Source: an uncultured Actinomycetes bacterium | Lineage (GTDB): Bacteria > Actinomycetota > Actinomycetes > Mycobacteriales > Nakamurellaceae | Length of the DNA: 64,000 nt | NCBI GenBank assembly: GCA_937926105.1 | Contig: CALANS010000067.1 | Span: 50,244-114,243 of the forward strand | Direction: 5' to 3' | Shown: one piece after another, positions 1-8,381 of the stretch | Layout of the letters: each line of letters starts with the position of its first letter | Position numbering within the stretch: the stretch's first letter is position 1 | The notes under the pieces: generated by a model | What the model saw: the letters and a program-made list of their open reading frames with translations, nothing else | Told to the model about the DNA's origin: nothing | The model's database searches: none | Translations under genes and position numbers: made by a program

Positions 1-287
1 TCAGGGCCTGCGGCCCACGCACCGCCAGCCACCGGACGGCGCGAGGTCCGCACCGCAGTGTTGACCGCAGCCACGACCGCGACCGCGAACTGCAACCAGG
101 CAACCCAGATCGCCACCCACACCACAGCGGCGAGAACGTCGATGATCACGCTGTCGGACAGGTCCCCCGCCTTGAGTGATCCCCAGCCGTTCAGCGGATT
201 GCCGATCGTCGCCGCCATCACCCACGGCACGCCTGCCAGCAGAGCGAGCAGCGCGACAATCGCGACGCCCTGGCGTATTCGTCTCAT
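1..287 (-). CDS. LysM/BTAD-type Tad-associated regulator, N-terminal part only
   Basis: Read on the minus strand from an ATG at 287, the frame stays open to the window edge, so only about 95 residues are visible. They show an Arg-rich start, a hydrophobic segment at about residues 7-25, a short loop containing IGNPLNGWG, and a second long hydrophobic segment at about residues 50-80. This pattern resembles the membrane-anchored N-terminus of the large LysM/bacterial-transcriptional-activator-domain proteins that often close actinobacterial Tad pilus operons. The assignment is inferred from that N-terminus and from position; the LysM and BTAD domains lie outside the window. The gene has the same direction as the tad genes but is separated from them by the TnpB insertion. 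Confidence 0.5.
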   Translation of the reverse strand, partial: MRRIRQGVAIVALLALLAGVPWVMAATIGNPLNGWGSLKAGDLSDSVIIDVLAAVVWVAIWVAWLQFAVAVVAAVNTAVRTSRRPVAGGAWAAGP

Positions 288-370
288 CGGCAGCGCGGCG
301 AGGAAATCTGGCCGTTTCGGGCCAGCACGAATCGCCGCTCCCTCCTTCGTGGGTTTTGTCGGTGGTTCGG

Positions 371-1585
371 GTGAAGATCAGTGGCGTGGCGCGTTATCGG
401 CTCGAGCCGAGTTCGGAGCAGCTGCCGCTGCTGGGCGAGCACTGCCGACATGCGCGGCTTGTTTGGAACCTCGCCGTGGAGCAGTTCAACTGCTACGACC
501 CGGCGAAGGGCCCGGCTCCGGGCTACGTGGACCAGGCACGCCAGTTGACAGAGGCGCGGGCGGAGTTCGCCTGGCTGCGTGCCGGGGCACAGATGGTTCA
601 GCAGCAGGCGTTGCGTGATTTTGACCGGGCGCGGCGGAACTTCTTCGCAGGCACCCATCGCCGACCGACCTGGCGTAAGCAAGGGCGGCACGAAGGGTTC
701 CGAATCGTCGCGATCTCGACCGGGCACGTGCGCCGGTTGAACCGATCGCACGGCGTCGTGTGGATACCGAAGGTGGGCTGGGTTCGGTTCCGCTGGTCCC
801 GCCAGGTTCCCTCGGCCGTCTCGTATCGAGTGACGCTCGATCGTGCCGGCCGCTGGCATGTCGCCTTCGCTGCCCGACCCGACCCGATCCCCGCGCCCGA
901 CAACCAGGCCGTGGTCGGTGTGGACCGCGGTGTGGCTGTAGCGGCGGCCCTCTCGACAGGGGAACTGCTCACCTGCCCGGGACTGCGTCCCGGTGAGGCT
1001 CAGCGGTTGCTCCGCCTGCAGAGGTCGCTCGCCCGGTCCAAGCGTGGCTCGAACCGCCGCAGTCGCATCAAGACCGCGATCGGTCGACTCAATGCCCGCG
1101 AGGTGGACCGACGCCGGAACTGGGTCGAGCGCACGAGCACCGACCTCGCGCGGCGCTTCGACGTGATCCGGGTCGAGGACCTCCACATCCGCGCCATGAC
1201 ACGCACCGCCCGCGGCACGGTCGAGGAGCCTGGCCGCAATGTGGCCGCGAAGGCGGGCCTGAACCGCGGGATCCTGACCAGCGGGTGGGGTCAGCTCGTC
1301 ACCCGTCTTGAGCACAAAGCCCGAGGGAGGGTGGAGAAGATCAACCCCGCTTACACGTCGCAGACGTGCTCGGTGTGCGGGATCGTGGACGCAAAGGCGC
1401 GCGAGAGCCAAGCCGTCTTTGCCTGTCGGTCCTGCCGCTACACCGATCACGCCGACGTCAACGCGGCACGCAACATTGCACAGCGCACGATCGCCGCCGG
1501 ACGGGCGGTGACAGCACGCGGAGACCTCGGCACCAGCCGGTCGACGAAGCGTGAACCTCACCCTGCGCACCTCCTTTCTGCGTAG
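371..1585 (+). CDS. tnpB: IS200/IS605-type TnpB RNA-guided nuclease
   Basis: A 404-residue TnpB/OrfB-like protein. The RuvC-like catalytic triad is visible: D185 in GVDRG, E269 in VEDLH and D362 in HADVNAARN. A zinc ribbon lies between the last two (C333xxC336 and C352xxC355). TnpB proteins are RNA-guided DNA endonucleases that help maintain the element at its site. Start is taken as GTG at 371 (GTG at 362 is also possible); the frame is open back to 176 but those residues do not look like TnpB. No TnpA transposase is next to it, so it is a solo-tnpB element. It is opposite in direction to the flanking tad genes and interrupts their order. Confidence 0.9.
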   Translation: MKISGVARYRLEPSSEQLPLLGEHCRHARLVWNLAVEQFNCYDPAKGPAPGYVDQARQLTEARAEFAWLRAGAQMVQQQALRDFDRARRNFFAGTHRRPTWRKQGRHEGFRIVAISTGHVRRLNRSHGVVWIPKVGWVRFRWSRQVPSAVSYRVTLDRAGRWHVAFAARPDPIPAPDNQAVVGVDRGVAVAAALSTGELLTCPGLRPGEAQRLLRLQRSLARSKRGSNRRSRIKTAIGRLNAREVDRRRNWVERTSTDLARRFDVIRVEDLHIRAMTRTARGTVEEPGRNVAAKAGLNRGILTSGWGQLVTRLEHKARGRVEKINPAYTSQTCSVCGIVDAKARESQAVFACRSCRYTDHADVNAARNIAQRTIAAGRAVTARGDLGTSRSTKREPHPAHLLSA

Positions 1586-1623
1586 TCGTGGAATCCTCGC
1601 CCCGCTAAAGGGTGGGGAGGACG
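1440..1623 (+). ncRNA. candidate omega RNA / right end of the TnpB element
   Basis: In IS200/IS605 elements the guide RNA overlaps the 3' end of tnpB and runs to the right end of the element. Here the last part of tnpB is followed by a short segment with CCTCGCCCCGCTAAAGGGTGGGGAGG, which can fold as CCCC/GGGG around a CTAAAG loop, as is common at such right ends. The neighbouring minus-strand gene ends at 1624, so the element end is probably near 1620. The 5' boundary is only an estimate. Confidence 0.4.
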
Positions 1624-2091
1624 TCAACCCGTACCTCCGGTGTTCGAGCCGTGCAGAGCCGTCGCGGTCGAGCTCGCGCTGCCGCTGATGTCGTTGAGTC
1701 CAAACGCGGACAGAATCTCGGTCTTCTCGTGCACCGTCACCGAGACGGTCACCGAGTCACCGTTGACCACCACGCTGGGATTGGTGATGCCGGCGCTGTC
1801 GAGTACGCGCTGTGCCGCTGCCCGGGCCGCCCCGGGGTCGGCGGACAGGTCACCTGGGTCGGAGTCGTGCAACGCGGTCGGGGAGAGCGCATCGGCACCG
1901 GCCCGGGCCGCTTGCTGGGACACGTCCTCGGCCCGCTCCCGGGCGGAGATCGCATTGCCGCCATCCACAATCAGCCCGGCCATCGCGATCAGCCCGACCA
2001 TGATCGGGATCACCCAGAACATGACCGCTCCACGGTCACGCTCCTGGGTGGCCACCCGCCTGAGGTGGGCCCGCACCCGGCGGGCGATCAT
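1624..2091 (-). CDS. TadE/TadG-like pseudopilin with one membrane segment
   Basis: 155 residues. After a basic N-terminus, a single membrane segment at about residues 21-40 is followed by IVDGGNAISARERAEDVSQQAARAG, the helix typical of TadE/TadG proteins, then a secreted beta-rich domain. The ATG at 2091 is chosen because it overlaps the stop of the upstream small gene (ATGA); the frame is open further upstream but that stretch overlaps the neighbour and looks non-coding. It is the last tad gene before the TnpB insertion. Likely a minor pilin or envelope component of the Tad pilus. Confidence 0.75.
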   Translation of the reverse strand: MIARRVRAHLRRVATQERDRGAVMFWVIPIMVGLIAMAGLIVDGGNAISARERAEDVSQQAARAGADALSPTALHDSDPGDLSADPGAARAAAQRVLDSAGITNPSVVVNGDSVTVSVTVHEKTEILSAFGLNDISGSASSTATALHGSNTGGTG

Positions 2092-2282
2092 CGCAAGAAT
2101 CCGGGGTTGGGCGGGACGGTGGTCATGTGGCTCTTGTTCGTCAGGATCGAGTAGATGCAGACGACTGCGAGCAGCACGATCACCGCGACGATGACCCCAC
2201 GGCAAAACCGCGAGTCAAGCAGCCCTGACCACCACGGGAGCGGATCATCGTCTCGGTTTCGGCTTGATGTGCGTTGCAGCAT
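2088..2282 (-). CDS. small single-pass membrane protein in the tad operon
   Basis: 64 residues starting at the ATG at 2282, which overlaps the stop of the upstream TadE-like gene (TGATG), and ending in an ATGA overlap with the next gene. A hydrophobic segment (GVIVAVIVLLAVVCIYSIL) lies at about residues 29-47, with a short charged N-terminus and a 15-residue tail. Tight coupling on both sides supports translation. No known family recognised; its place among pseudopilins suggests an accessory role in pilus assembly. Confidence 0.6.
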   Translation of the reverse strand: MLQRTSSRNRDDDPLPWWSGLLDSRFCRGVIVAVIVLLAVVCIYSILTNKSHMTTVPPNPGFLR

Positions 2283-2761
2283 CACGTGCCCCCTCCCCCG
2301 TACTGGCGGAACTGTTCTAGCGGCGAGGTCGCGGACGCGGTGAGCGTCTTGTGGCCGGGGAAGCCCACTAGACCCAGATCGGACAGGCTCGTCGTGCACG
2401 TCACGGTGACGGTGACCTGTCCCCCTGGTCCGAAGTCGCTGGTGTCCGGTGTCACGGTGAACGTGCTGCAGCTGACCCCTGCCTGATCGAGGACGTCGTG
2501 CGCGGCTTGCTTGGCATCAGTACCCGCCTGGATCGGGTTGCTGTCCAGCGTCGCTGCTCGGGCCGCCGCCGAGGCTGCCTGCTGGACTAGGTCCCTGCCA
2601 TGGGTGAGCCGGCCGAAACCGACCACCAGCAGCAGCATGAGCACGATGACTGGGAACAGGATCACGAGCTCCAGCGATGCGAACCCGGCATCTGCGCGAG
2701 TCCTGGCGCTGCGCACCCGATCCCTGAGCCAGCCGGCGGTGCGGCGTCTGGTCATGGCCAT
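2282..2761 (-). CDS. TadE-like pseudopilin
   Basis: 159 residues. The core is AGFASLELVILFPVIVLMLL, a TadE-type class III signal/membrane helix with the conserved Glu, followed by the amphipathic helix LVQQAASAAARAATL and a Cys-containing beta-rich domain. The ATG at 2761 overlaps the upstream stop (TGATG); a GTG at 2764 and an ATG at 2755 are alternatives. TadE-family proteins are membrane-anchored minor pilins needed for Flp pilus assembly. Confidence 0.85.
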   Translation of the reverse strand: MAMTRRRTAGWLRDRVRSARTRADAGFASLELVILFPVIVLMLLLVVGFGRLTHGRDLVQQAASAAARAATLDSNPIQAGTDAKQAAHDVLDQAGVSCSTFTVTPDTSDFGPGGQVTVTVTCTTSLSDLGLVGFPGHKTLTASATSPLEQFRQYGGGGT

Positions 2762-3189
2762 CACGCGCCCGTCACGTACTTCTCGACCGGGCCGGACGCG
2801 GACTCGTCAACGGTGTACGTGCCGAACGGGACGACCGAGGTGACCGTGCCATGCACGTGCACCGTCACGACCGCCGGGCCACGGTCGACGGTGACGGTGA
2901 ACTTCTCCAGGAGCTTGCCGGCGGCGTTGTGCAGGTACTCGGTGCCGGCGGCCTGGCCCTGCGCCGCTGCTGCTTCGTAGCCGCGGGCAACGCGCAGAGC
3001 ATCCTGCGCGGCCGCCTCGGTGACGTTGCGGGCGTGCCAGAGCATCACGTACTGGACCACCAGCATCGTGAGGATCACGACTACCGGGATCACCACCACC
3101 GCTTCGAGGGTGGAGAACCCGCGGTCGTGCTCGCTGCGCGCCACGGCAAGCCGGGCCCGCAGCGACTGCCTGAGCCGCCGTCTCATCAT
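2761..3189 (-). CDS. tadE: TadE-like pseudopilin
   Basis: 142 residues. RGFSTLEAVVVIPVVVILTM forms the TadE-type helix with a conserved Glu at its start, followed by the NVTEAAAQDALRVARGY helix and an extracytoplasmic domain. Start is the double ATG at 3189/3186; the open frame upstream lies over the intergenic gap behind the pilin gene and is not convincing. One of three TadE-like proteins in a row, encoded directly downstream of the Flp pilin. Confidence 0.85.
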   Translation of the reverse strand: MMRRRLRQSLRARLAVARSEHDRGFSTLEAVVVIPVVVILTMLVVQYVMLWHARNVTEAAAQDALRVARGYEAAAAQGQAAGTEYLHNAAGKLLEKFTVTVDRGPAVVTVHVHGTVTSVVPFGTYTVDESASGPVEKYVTGA

Positions 3190-3221
3190 CTCGAGTACCT
3201 GAACCGAGCTACCGCGGTCAG

Positions 3222-3419
3222 CTACTGGACGTTGACGTTGTTCGCGCCGTCCTTGGCCTTGTTCATGAGGATCGTCGCGATGACGATCGCGGCCACGATG
3301 ACCACGCCGGCGATGGCTACCCACTCGAGCGTGGTGAAGCCGGCGTCGTCGCCGTGCTCCTCGCGCACCTTGCCGATACGAGCGTTGACCCACGCCCACA
3401 GCACCTGTAGTTCGGTCAT
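3222..3419 (-). CDS. flp: Flp/TadA-system type IVb major pilin
   Basis: 65 residues, the usual size of an actinobacterial Flp pilin. It has a short charged N-terminus, then AGFTTLEWVAIAGVVIVAAI, where a Gly-Phe before TTLE matches a class III prepilin peptidase site, and a hydrophobic helix that forms the pilus core. A strong ribosome site (AAGGGGAG) lies upstream of the ATG, fitting an abundant structural subunit. No prepilin peptidase gene is present in the window. Confidence 0.88.
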   Translation of the reverse strand: MTELQVLWAWVNARIGKVREEHGDDAGFTTLEWVAIAGVVIVAAIVIATILMNKAKDGANNVNVQ

Positions 3420-3460
3420 TACTCCACTCCCCTTCTTGGTGGTTGTTCTGGCCCGGCGGG

Positions 3461-4378
3461 CTAGAACTTGATGTTCACGAATGCTGGGTAGCCGACGAAC
3501 AACATGAACCCGAACGCGATCAGCAGTTGGGCCAGCCGCATCGACTGGTTGCGTTCCTCGGCCGCGCCTTCCTCGTTCGCCAGACGCGCGCGCCGCATCG
3601 ACGCGGCCCGGGCCGACAGAGTCTGCCGGACCTGAGCACCGTCGTCGGCCACGTTCTTGATCAGGCTGCCGAGCTCGCGCAGGTCGCTCACGCCGATGTG
3701 CTCACCGAGATCGGCCAGCGCGTCCCAGGTGTCCTCGCCCGAGAGCCGGGCGCGCAGCAGCGTCTCCCGGATCAGCAACATCGACCAGGTGCCGCCACGC
3801 TTGGCGGCCTGCGGCAGCGCGGTCTCGGCCGCGGCGTAGCCGGCCATCTCCAGTGACACCAGCTCCAGGTACACCGACAGGTCCTCGGTGAACTCCGCCC
3901 GCCGCCGCTTGGCCTCCTTGCGGATGTCGATGTCCGGCGCGATGAACAGCACCGCGGCCAGCAACAGTGCGACCACCACCGGGGCACCGGTCGGCAAGTT
4001 CAGACCGCGGCCGTACTGCAACCACGTCAGGGCCAGCACCGCGAGCAAGAACCCGCCGACCGCCGCGACCACCTTGCGGCCCATCAACGCATCGAAGCTC
4101 TGACCCGTCAGCACCAGGTCCTGCCGCAGCCCCTTGTAACGGATACCGCGCCGCTGCAACTCGGCCGCGAACCAGTGCCCGACCCGGCCCTGAACATCGG
4201 CCGCGACCTTCGTCCTCGCGTCCCCTGCCTCGACGACCTCCCGGGCCGCCGGCCCCTGCCGGTGCGCGTCGAACTGGGCCAGCTCGACCAGCGGACTGCG
4301 CTTGGGCGGCACCAGCTGGTAGATCAGCCAGAACAGGCAAACGCCGATAGCCGCGCCGATCAGCATCAAGGAGATCAC
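3461..4378 (-). CDS. tadC: Tad pilus inner-membrane platform protein TadC
   Basis: 305-residue type II secretion F-family protein. Hydrophobic segments lie at the N-terminus (MLIGAAIGVCLFWLIY), in the middle and at the C-terminus (LLIAFGFMLFVGYPAF). The conserved cytoplasmic stretch between them contains EFTEDLSVYLELVSLEMAGY and a DLRELGSL motif, as in TadC. It pairs with TadB in the membrane as the platform on which the ATPase TadA acts. Its ATG overlaps the tadB stop by four bases. Confidence 0.9.
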   Translation of the reverse strand: MISLMLIGAAIGVCLFWLIYQLVPPKRSPLVELAQFDAHRQGPAAREVVEAGDARTKVAADVQGRVGHWFAAELQRRGIRYKGLRQDLVLTGQSFDALMGRKVVAAVGGFLLAVLALTWLQYGRGLNLPTGAPVVVALLLAAVLFIAPDIDIRKEAKRRRAEFTEDLSVYLELVSLEMAGYAAAETALPQAAKRGGTWSMLLIRETLLRARLSGEDTWDALADLGEHIGVSDLRELGSLIKNVADDGAQVRQTLSARAASMRRARLANEEGAAEERNQSMRLAQLLIAFGFMLFVGYPAFVNIKF

Positions 4379-5340
4379 TGCGCGCCACCCACCGCGGTCG
4401 GCAGGACCGGCAGCTCAGTCGCGTCCCCGGTGCCGGTCAAGGTGGCCACGATTCGCAGCTCGATATCGTCCATCCGCTCACCGCTGCGGGGCAGGAACGG
4501 GCTCGGCGGCCGCGCCCCCGCGAGCTTGCGAATCCACAAGAACGACGTCGTGAACATCGCCAGCACGATCGCCAGGACCAGCTGCCCAGCCGGCGAGCCG
4601 TACGGCTTGGTGTACGAGCCGCCCGAGAACATCACCAGGAACGTCGCCACCGCCAAAACAATGACCAGCATCAGCTGCACCGCGCGGCGATCACCGGCCC
4701 GGCCGCCGGTGATCTTGCGACGCAAGTCCAGCTCCTCACGGCTCGCGGCCGCCAACCCCGACAGCACATTCACCAGACCGTCGCCACGCCGCTTCACGTT
4801 GTTGATCAGCGCCGCAATGATCATGTCGGCGGCGTGGTCGAGCTGCTCGGCGAGGTCCTGCAGCGCGTCCTCCAGCGGCACCCGGGTGCGGATGTGGCCA
4901 ACCATGCGCTGCAGCGCCGGCCGGATGATCGGCGGCGCGGTCTCGGCCGTAGCTGGAATGGCCTGCTCGAGGCCCGCGTGCGCCGCCGTTGTGTCGCGTA
5001 GCGCCTCTGTCCAGGTCACCAGGGCTTCCAGCCGGGCGATCTGCGTCTGCTCCGCGCGGGAGCCGCCGGTCAATGCTGGCCAGAACGCCACCATGCCACC
5101 GAGGCCCAGCGCCGCGACCGGCCAGTGCGTCACCACGCCGATCGCCAGCGCCAGCAGCACCCCAGCGGTCAGACGGATCGCCAGCAGTGGGGACCGCTGA
5201 CGTTCGATGAACTCCTGGAGCCGGTTCGGCGGCTTGGTCAGGTCGACCTCGACGCCGCGCAGTCCCACGATCAGCAGCACGATCGCGCCGCCGAACGCGC
5301 CTGCGATCAGTGCGGCGAAGATGACGTTGATCTCGGGCAT
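4375..5340 (-). CDS. tadB: Tad pilus inner-membrane platform protein TadB
   Basis: 321-residue type II secretion F-family protein with an N-terminal membrane segment, a second segment near residues 60-85, a cytoplasmic F domain (the LEALVTWTEALRDTT region) and two C-terminal membrane segments. It is encoded directly between the ATPase and TadC, the normal tad order. Spacing to tadA is 4 bp and to tadC is an ATGA overlap, so the three are one translational unit. Confidence 0.9.
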   Translation of the reverse strand: MPEINVIFAALIAGAFGGAIVLLIVGLRGVEVDLTKPPNRLQEFIERQRSPLLAIRLTAGVLLALAIGVVTHWPVAALGLGGMVAFWPALTGGSRAEQTQIARLEALVTWTEALRDTTAAHAGLEQAIPATAETAPPIIRPALQRMVGHIRTRVPLEDALQDLAEQLDHAADMIIAALINNVKRRGDGLVNVLSGLAAASREELDLRRKITGGRAGDRRAVQLMLVIVLAVATFLVMFSGGSYTKPYGSPAGQLVLAIVLAMFTTSFLWIRKLAGARPPSPFLPRSGERMDDIELRIVATLTGTGDATELPVLPTAVGGAQ

Positions 5341-5344
5341 CGGG

Positions 5345-6760
5345 CTACCACCCCTGCCCGGCCGGCTGCGGGCCGGCCGGCTGCTGCTCGGTCCACGGCC
5401 TCAACAACGTTTCGCCGTAACCGGCAGCCGTCAGCTTCGGCGCCCGTTGCGGGGTGATGGGGATCGACGGGTCGCGCACGGCGCGGCCGTCCTCCGCAGA
5501 CGGCACGAAGATCTTGTTTCGGCCCACCTGGTCGCCTGACATGCCGCTGACCTCGATGACCTGGGTAACGCAGCGTCGGCCGCCCAGGAGCGGATTCTTC
5601 TCCACGAAGATCACGAAGTCGATCGCGCCGGCCATCAGCGCGTGCGAGACCGGAGAGGTAAGATTCTCGAACTGCTGTGCGTAGGTCGAGATGCGGTTGA
5701 AGACCTCTACCGCGTCGCGAGCATGGATGGTGCTGAGGCTGCCGTCGTTGCCCTGGGCCATCGCCGAGAGCATCTCCACGACCTCGGGGCCCAGGACCTC
5801 ACCCACGATCACCCGTGAGGGGTTCATGCGTCGCGTGCGGCGCACTAACTGGGCGATGTTGACCCCGCCCTTGCCCTCGGCGTCGGGCAGGACCTCCTCC
5901 ATCTCGCGGACATTCCAATGCAGCCTCGGATGGTGCGAAAGGCCTAATTCCAGGGCTCGTTCTACGGTGATCAACCGCTCCCGAGGATCGATGCAGTTCA
6001 CGAGCGCCCGGAGGAGGGTGGTCTTGCCGGCGTCAGTCGCGCCGCCCACGACGATGTTGCAGCGGGCCCGCACCGCGGCGAACAAGAAGTCCGCCAACTC
6101 CGGTGTCAAGGTGCCGAGCGTGACCAGGTCTGGCAGCAGCTCCTTGCCGTCCTCGGTGGCCGCCTGCGCGATGTCCTGCCGCAAGAACATCTGCGGATAC
6201 CGGTTACGCCGAATGCTCACAGACGGCGTCTCCGTCGCGACCATGACCGCCGACAGTCGCGACCCGTCCGCCAGCCGCACATCCAGCTCGGGCGTCGAGG
6301 TCGAGAACGGCCGGGCGTTCATCCCGGCGTACGAGCCGAGGTTCGACACGATGCTGACCAAGTGCTCGTTGCTCGCCGCCACCGGCCGCCACCGGCGAGG
6401 CCAGTCCTCGCCGGCGTAGGACACCCACACCTCGTCGAAGCCGTTGATGTCGATGTTCTCCACCAGCGGGTCCTCGAGCAGTTCCTGCAGCTCGCCCGCA
6501 CCGTAGATCGCCGCGAAGATCGCCGCCCGCAACCGCGCATCGTAGGTGGGGTCCGGCAGCTCCTCCCCCGACCCGAGGCGCTCTTGCATGTGCCACGCGA
6601 CGACCTGCTTGATGATGCTCTGTGCCTGCTGCTGCTCATCAGCCGAGCTGCGCTCCTGCTCGCCCTGAGCGGCGCGCGTACGACGATCGGTCATCTGCAT
6701 GTCCGCGACACGCTTCTGCAGCGAGCGCACCACCTGGTAGTCGATCACGTCCTCACTCAT
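5345..6760 (-). CDS. tadA: Tad pilus assembly ATPase TadA/CpaF
   Basis: 471-residue secretion ATPase of the CpaF/TadA family. Walker A is GGATDAGKTT at residues 239-248, the Asp box ITVERALELGL starts near 264, Walker B RVIVGEVLG near 316 and the His box STIHARDA at 343-350. The ATG at 6760 overlaps the stop of the upstream gene (ATGA); the longer open frame upstream overlaps that gene and is rejected. It powers pilin polymerisation at the inner membrane through TadB/TadC. Confidence 0.93.
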   Translation of the reverse strand: MSEDVIDYQVVRSLQKRVADMQMTDRRTRAAQGEQERSSADEQQQAQSIIKQVVAWHMQERLGSGEELPDPTYDARLRAAIFAAIYGAGELQELLEDPLVENIDINGFDEVWVSYAGEDWPRRWRPVAASNEHLVSIVSNLGSYAGMNARPFSTSTPELDVRLADGSRLSAVMVATETPSVSIRRNRYPQMFLRQDIAQAATEDGKELLPDLVTLGTLTPELADFLFAAVRARCNIVVGGATDAGKTTLLRALVNCIDPRERLITVERALELGLSHHPRLHWNVREMEEVLPDAEGKGGVNIAQLVRRTRRMNPSRVIVGEVLGPEVVEMLSAMAQGNDGSLSTIHARDAVEVFNRISTYAQQFENLTSPVSHALMAGAIDFVIFVEKNPLLGGRRCVTQVIEVSGMSGDQVGRNKIFVPSAEDGRAVRDPSIPITPQRAPKLTAAGYGETLLRPWTEQQPAGPQPAGQGW

Positions 6761-7698
6761 ACCGAGCCACCTCCTGGCTTGGGCTCCGTGACTGTTCTCC
6801 ACGCCGCCTGCGCTTGGTACTGCTCGACTGGGGTCATCGGCTGCCGCCATTCATGCCCGTCGCCACCAGTCGGATGGTGCCGCCCCGCCTCCTTCGCCGG
6901 CACGACCGGCGGGATCGGGAAACCAGCGACCTCCGGAAACCATCCGGTCAGCGTCTCTGCCAGTTCCTTCGCCGATTTCAACAGGTCACTGCCGAGCAGC
7001 TTCTTCGTCACCACACCATCGCGCAGTGCCACGACTGCCTTCTCCTCGTACGCCATGAACCCGACCACTGGGATCGTCGACGTCGTCGGCTGCGCGGCCA
7101 GCGCCTGCTGCACCTGCCCTACCTGCCCGTGCGCGCCGCGCGGCGGAGCGACTACTGCCACCGCCAGCGGGCTACGGCCGTGTGGCCCTTGACCCAGCCG
7201 CGCCGCCAGTTCGTGCGCGCGCTGCCGCACGTGGAACAGGTCCTCGCTCGTGCTTGCGCGAGTCAATAGCAACACCGCCGTCGAGGCCGCAGCCACCGGA
7301 CTCGACGCGTGCCGTATCTGCAACCTGCCCAGGTCGGCGATCACCGTGCCCGGCCACGCGTGCGCCGCGGCCGCGACCTGCGGCCACAACCTCGACATTG
7401 GCTCGAAACCCTCGGCCGACATGGGACCGAGCAGCACTGGGAACCCCAGGCTGGTTTGCTGTGCGTACCGCGCCAACGCGCCGGGCGGAAGACCTTCGCG
7501 GGCATCTGCTGCCACCGACGTCACCGACCGATCTAGCCGCAGGTTCTCCCCCTGCGAGGTACGCAGCCGCAACGACAGATCGCCGCCAGAGGGGTCGGCT
7601 TCCAGCAGCACCCGCTCGCTGGGCCACATCACACTCAGTGCCGTCGCCGCGGTCGTCACCCCCGGTGCGCCCTTGTCGGAGCAGATCGTCAGAATCAC
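6757..7698 (-). CDS. tadZ: TadZ/CpaE-like P-loop protein
   Basis: 313 residues from a GTG at 7698 that overlaps the preceding stop (GTGA). The N-terminus has a deviant MinD/ParA-type P-loop, SDKGAPGVTTAA, followed by LLEADPSGGDLS and a second acidic motif (VIADLGRL). This is the pattern of TadZ/CpaE, MinD-like proteins that localise the Tad machine. The C-terminal tail is Pro/Gly-rich and unlike the fold. The frame is open 900 bases further upstream over the neighbouring genes, which is a high-GC artefact. Confidence 0.82.
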   Translation of the reverse strand: MILTICSDKGAPGVTTAATALSVMWPSERVLLEADPSGGDLSLRLRTSQGENLRLDRSVTSVAADAREGLPPGALARYAQQTSLGFPVLLGPMSAEGFEPMSRLWPQVAAAAHAWPGTVIADLGRLQIRHASSPVAAASTAVLLLTRASTSEDLFHVRQRAHELAARLGQGPHGRSPLAVAVVAPPRGAHGQVGQVQQALAAQPTTSTIPVVGFMAYEEKAVVALRDGVVTKKLLGSDLLKSAKELAETLTGWFPEVAGFPIPPVVPAKEAGRHHPTGGDGHEWRQPMTPVEQYQAQAAWRTVTEPKPGGGSV

Positions 7699-8366
7699 GA
7701 GCCCACCTGAACCAACGCGACCAGGCCCGAGCTCGACGCCGCGGCGATCGCCGGCGCGTTGTCGCTCGGCACGATCAAGGTGACCAGCGAGCCGCCCGTC
7801 TGTGACGGGTCCGAGGCCGACTGATATACCGTCGCCGACGTCGCCAGCACCGTGGCGTTCTGAGGCGCGCTCGCCGACGTGCTGTTCTTGTTCGGAAGCT
7901 GCAGCACCTGGACCTTGGCCCCGTCGTTGATCCCGCCGGCCGGTAGCTGTCCCGGCTTCAGCTCCACACCCACCAGCGACGAGCCCGAAGGCAGCGGGTT
8001 CGTCGAGGTGACCATCGCGCGTTGCAGCGGAGTCCCCGGCAACAGCTCGACCGTCGCCACCTGACCCAGCACAGAATCCAGATTCGAGCCGGCAATCGCC
8101 GTGATCCCGCCAGCGACACTCACCGTCGTGAGATCCGAGCGCTCGATGCGATGACCAGCAGGGACGTCCTTCGCCACCATGACGACGGGCGTCTTCTGTC
8201 CCGCCTTGGTGTAGAAGTACGCACCCAGCGCGGCCAGGCCGACGATCAGCACGATCGCGATCACCGCGTAACCCGGCCGCTTCTGGCGCACTGGCAAAGG
8301 ACCGCTGCGGCCCGTCGATCCCGGGCCGCGGCCATTGGCCGAAACCTTCGGCAAAGTCGTCGTCAC
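7695..8366 (-). CDS. cpaB: CpaB/RcpC-like SAF-domain pilus protein
   Basis: 223 residues. A cytoplasmic Arg/Pro-rich N-terminus is followed by a membrane segment (YAVIAIVLIVGLAALGAYFY, about residues 33-52) and a SAF domain with the characteristic MVAKDVPAGHRIERSDL stretch and the LLPGTPLQRAM turn. CpaB/RcpC proteins act in the periplasm or cell-wall zone as part of the Tad secretion channel. Position before tadZ agrees. Confidence 0.82.
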   Translation of the reverse strand: MTTTLPKVSANGRGPGSTGRSGPLPVRQKRPGYAVIAIVLIVGLAALGAYFYTKAGQKTPVVMVAKDVPAGHRIERSDLTTVSVAGGITAIAGSNLDSVLGQVATVELLPGTPLQRAMVTSTNPLPSGSSLVGVELKPGQLPAGGINDGAKVQVLQLPNKNSTSASAPQNATVLATSATVYQSASDPSQTGGSLVTLIVPSDNAPAIAAASSSGLVALVQVGS

Positions 8367-8381
8367 TACACAGCCCTCCGG

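Noticed and set aside
284..1627. Long minus-strand frame opposite tnpB
   Set aside because: Arg/Gly/Asp-rich shadow of the tnpB coding strand with no domain; tnpB motifs are clear.
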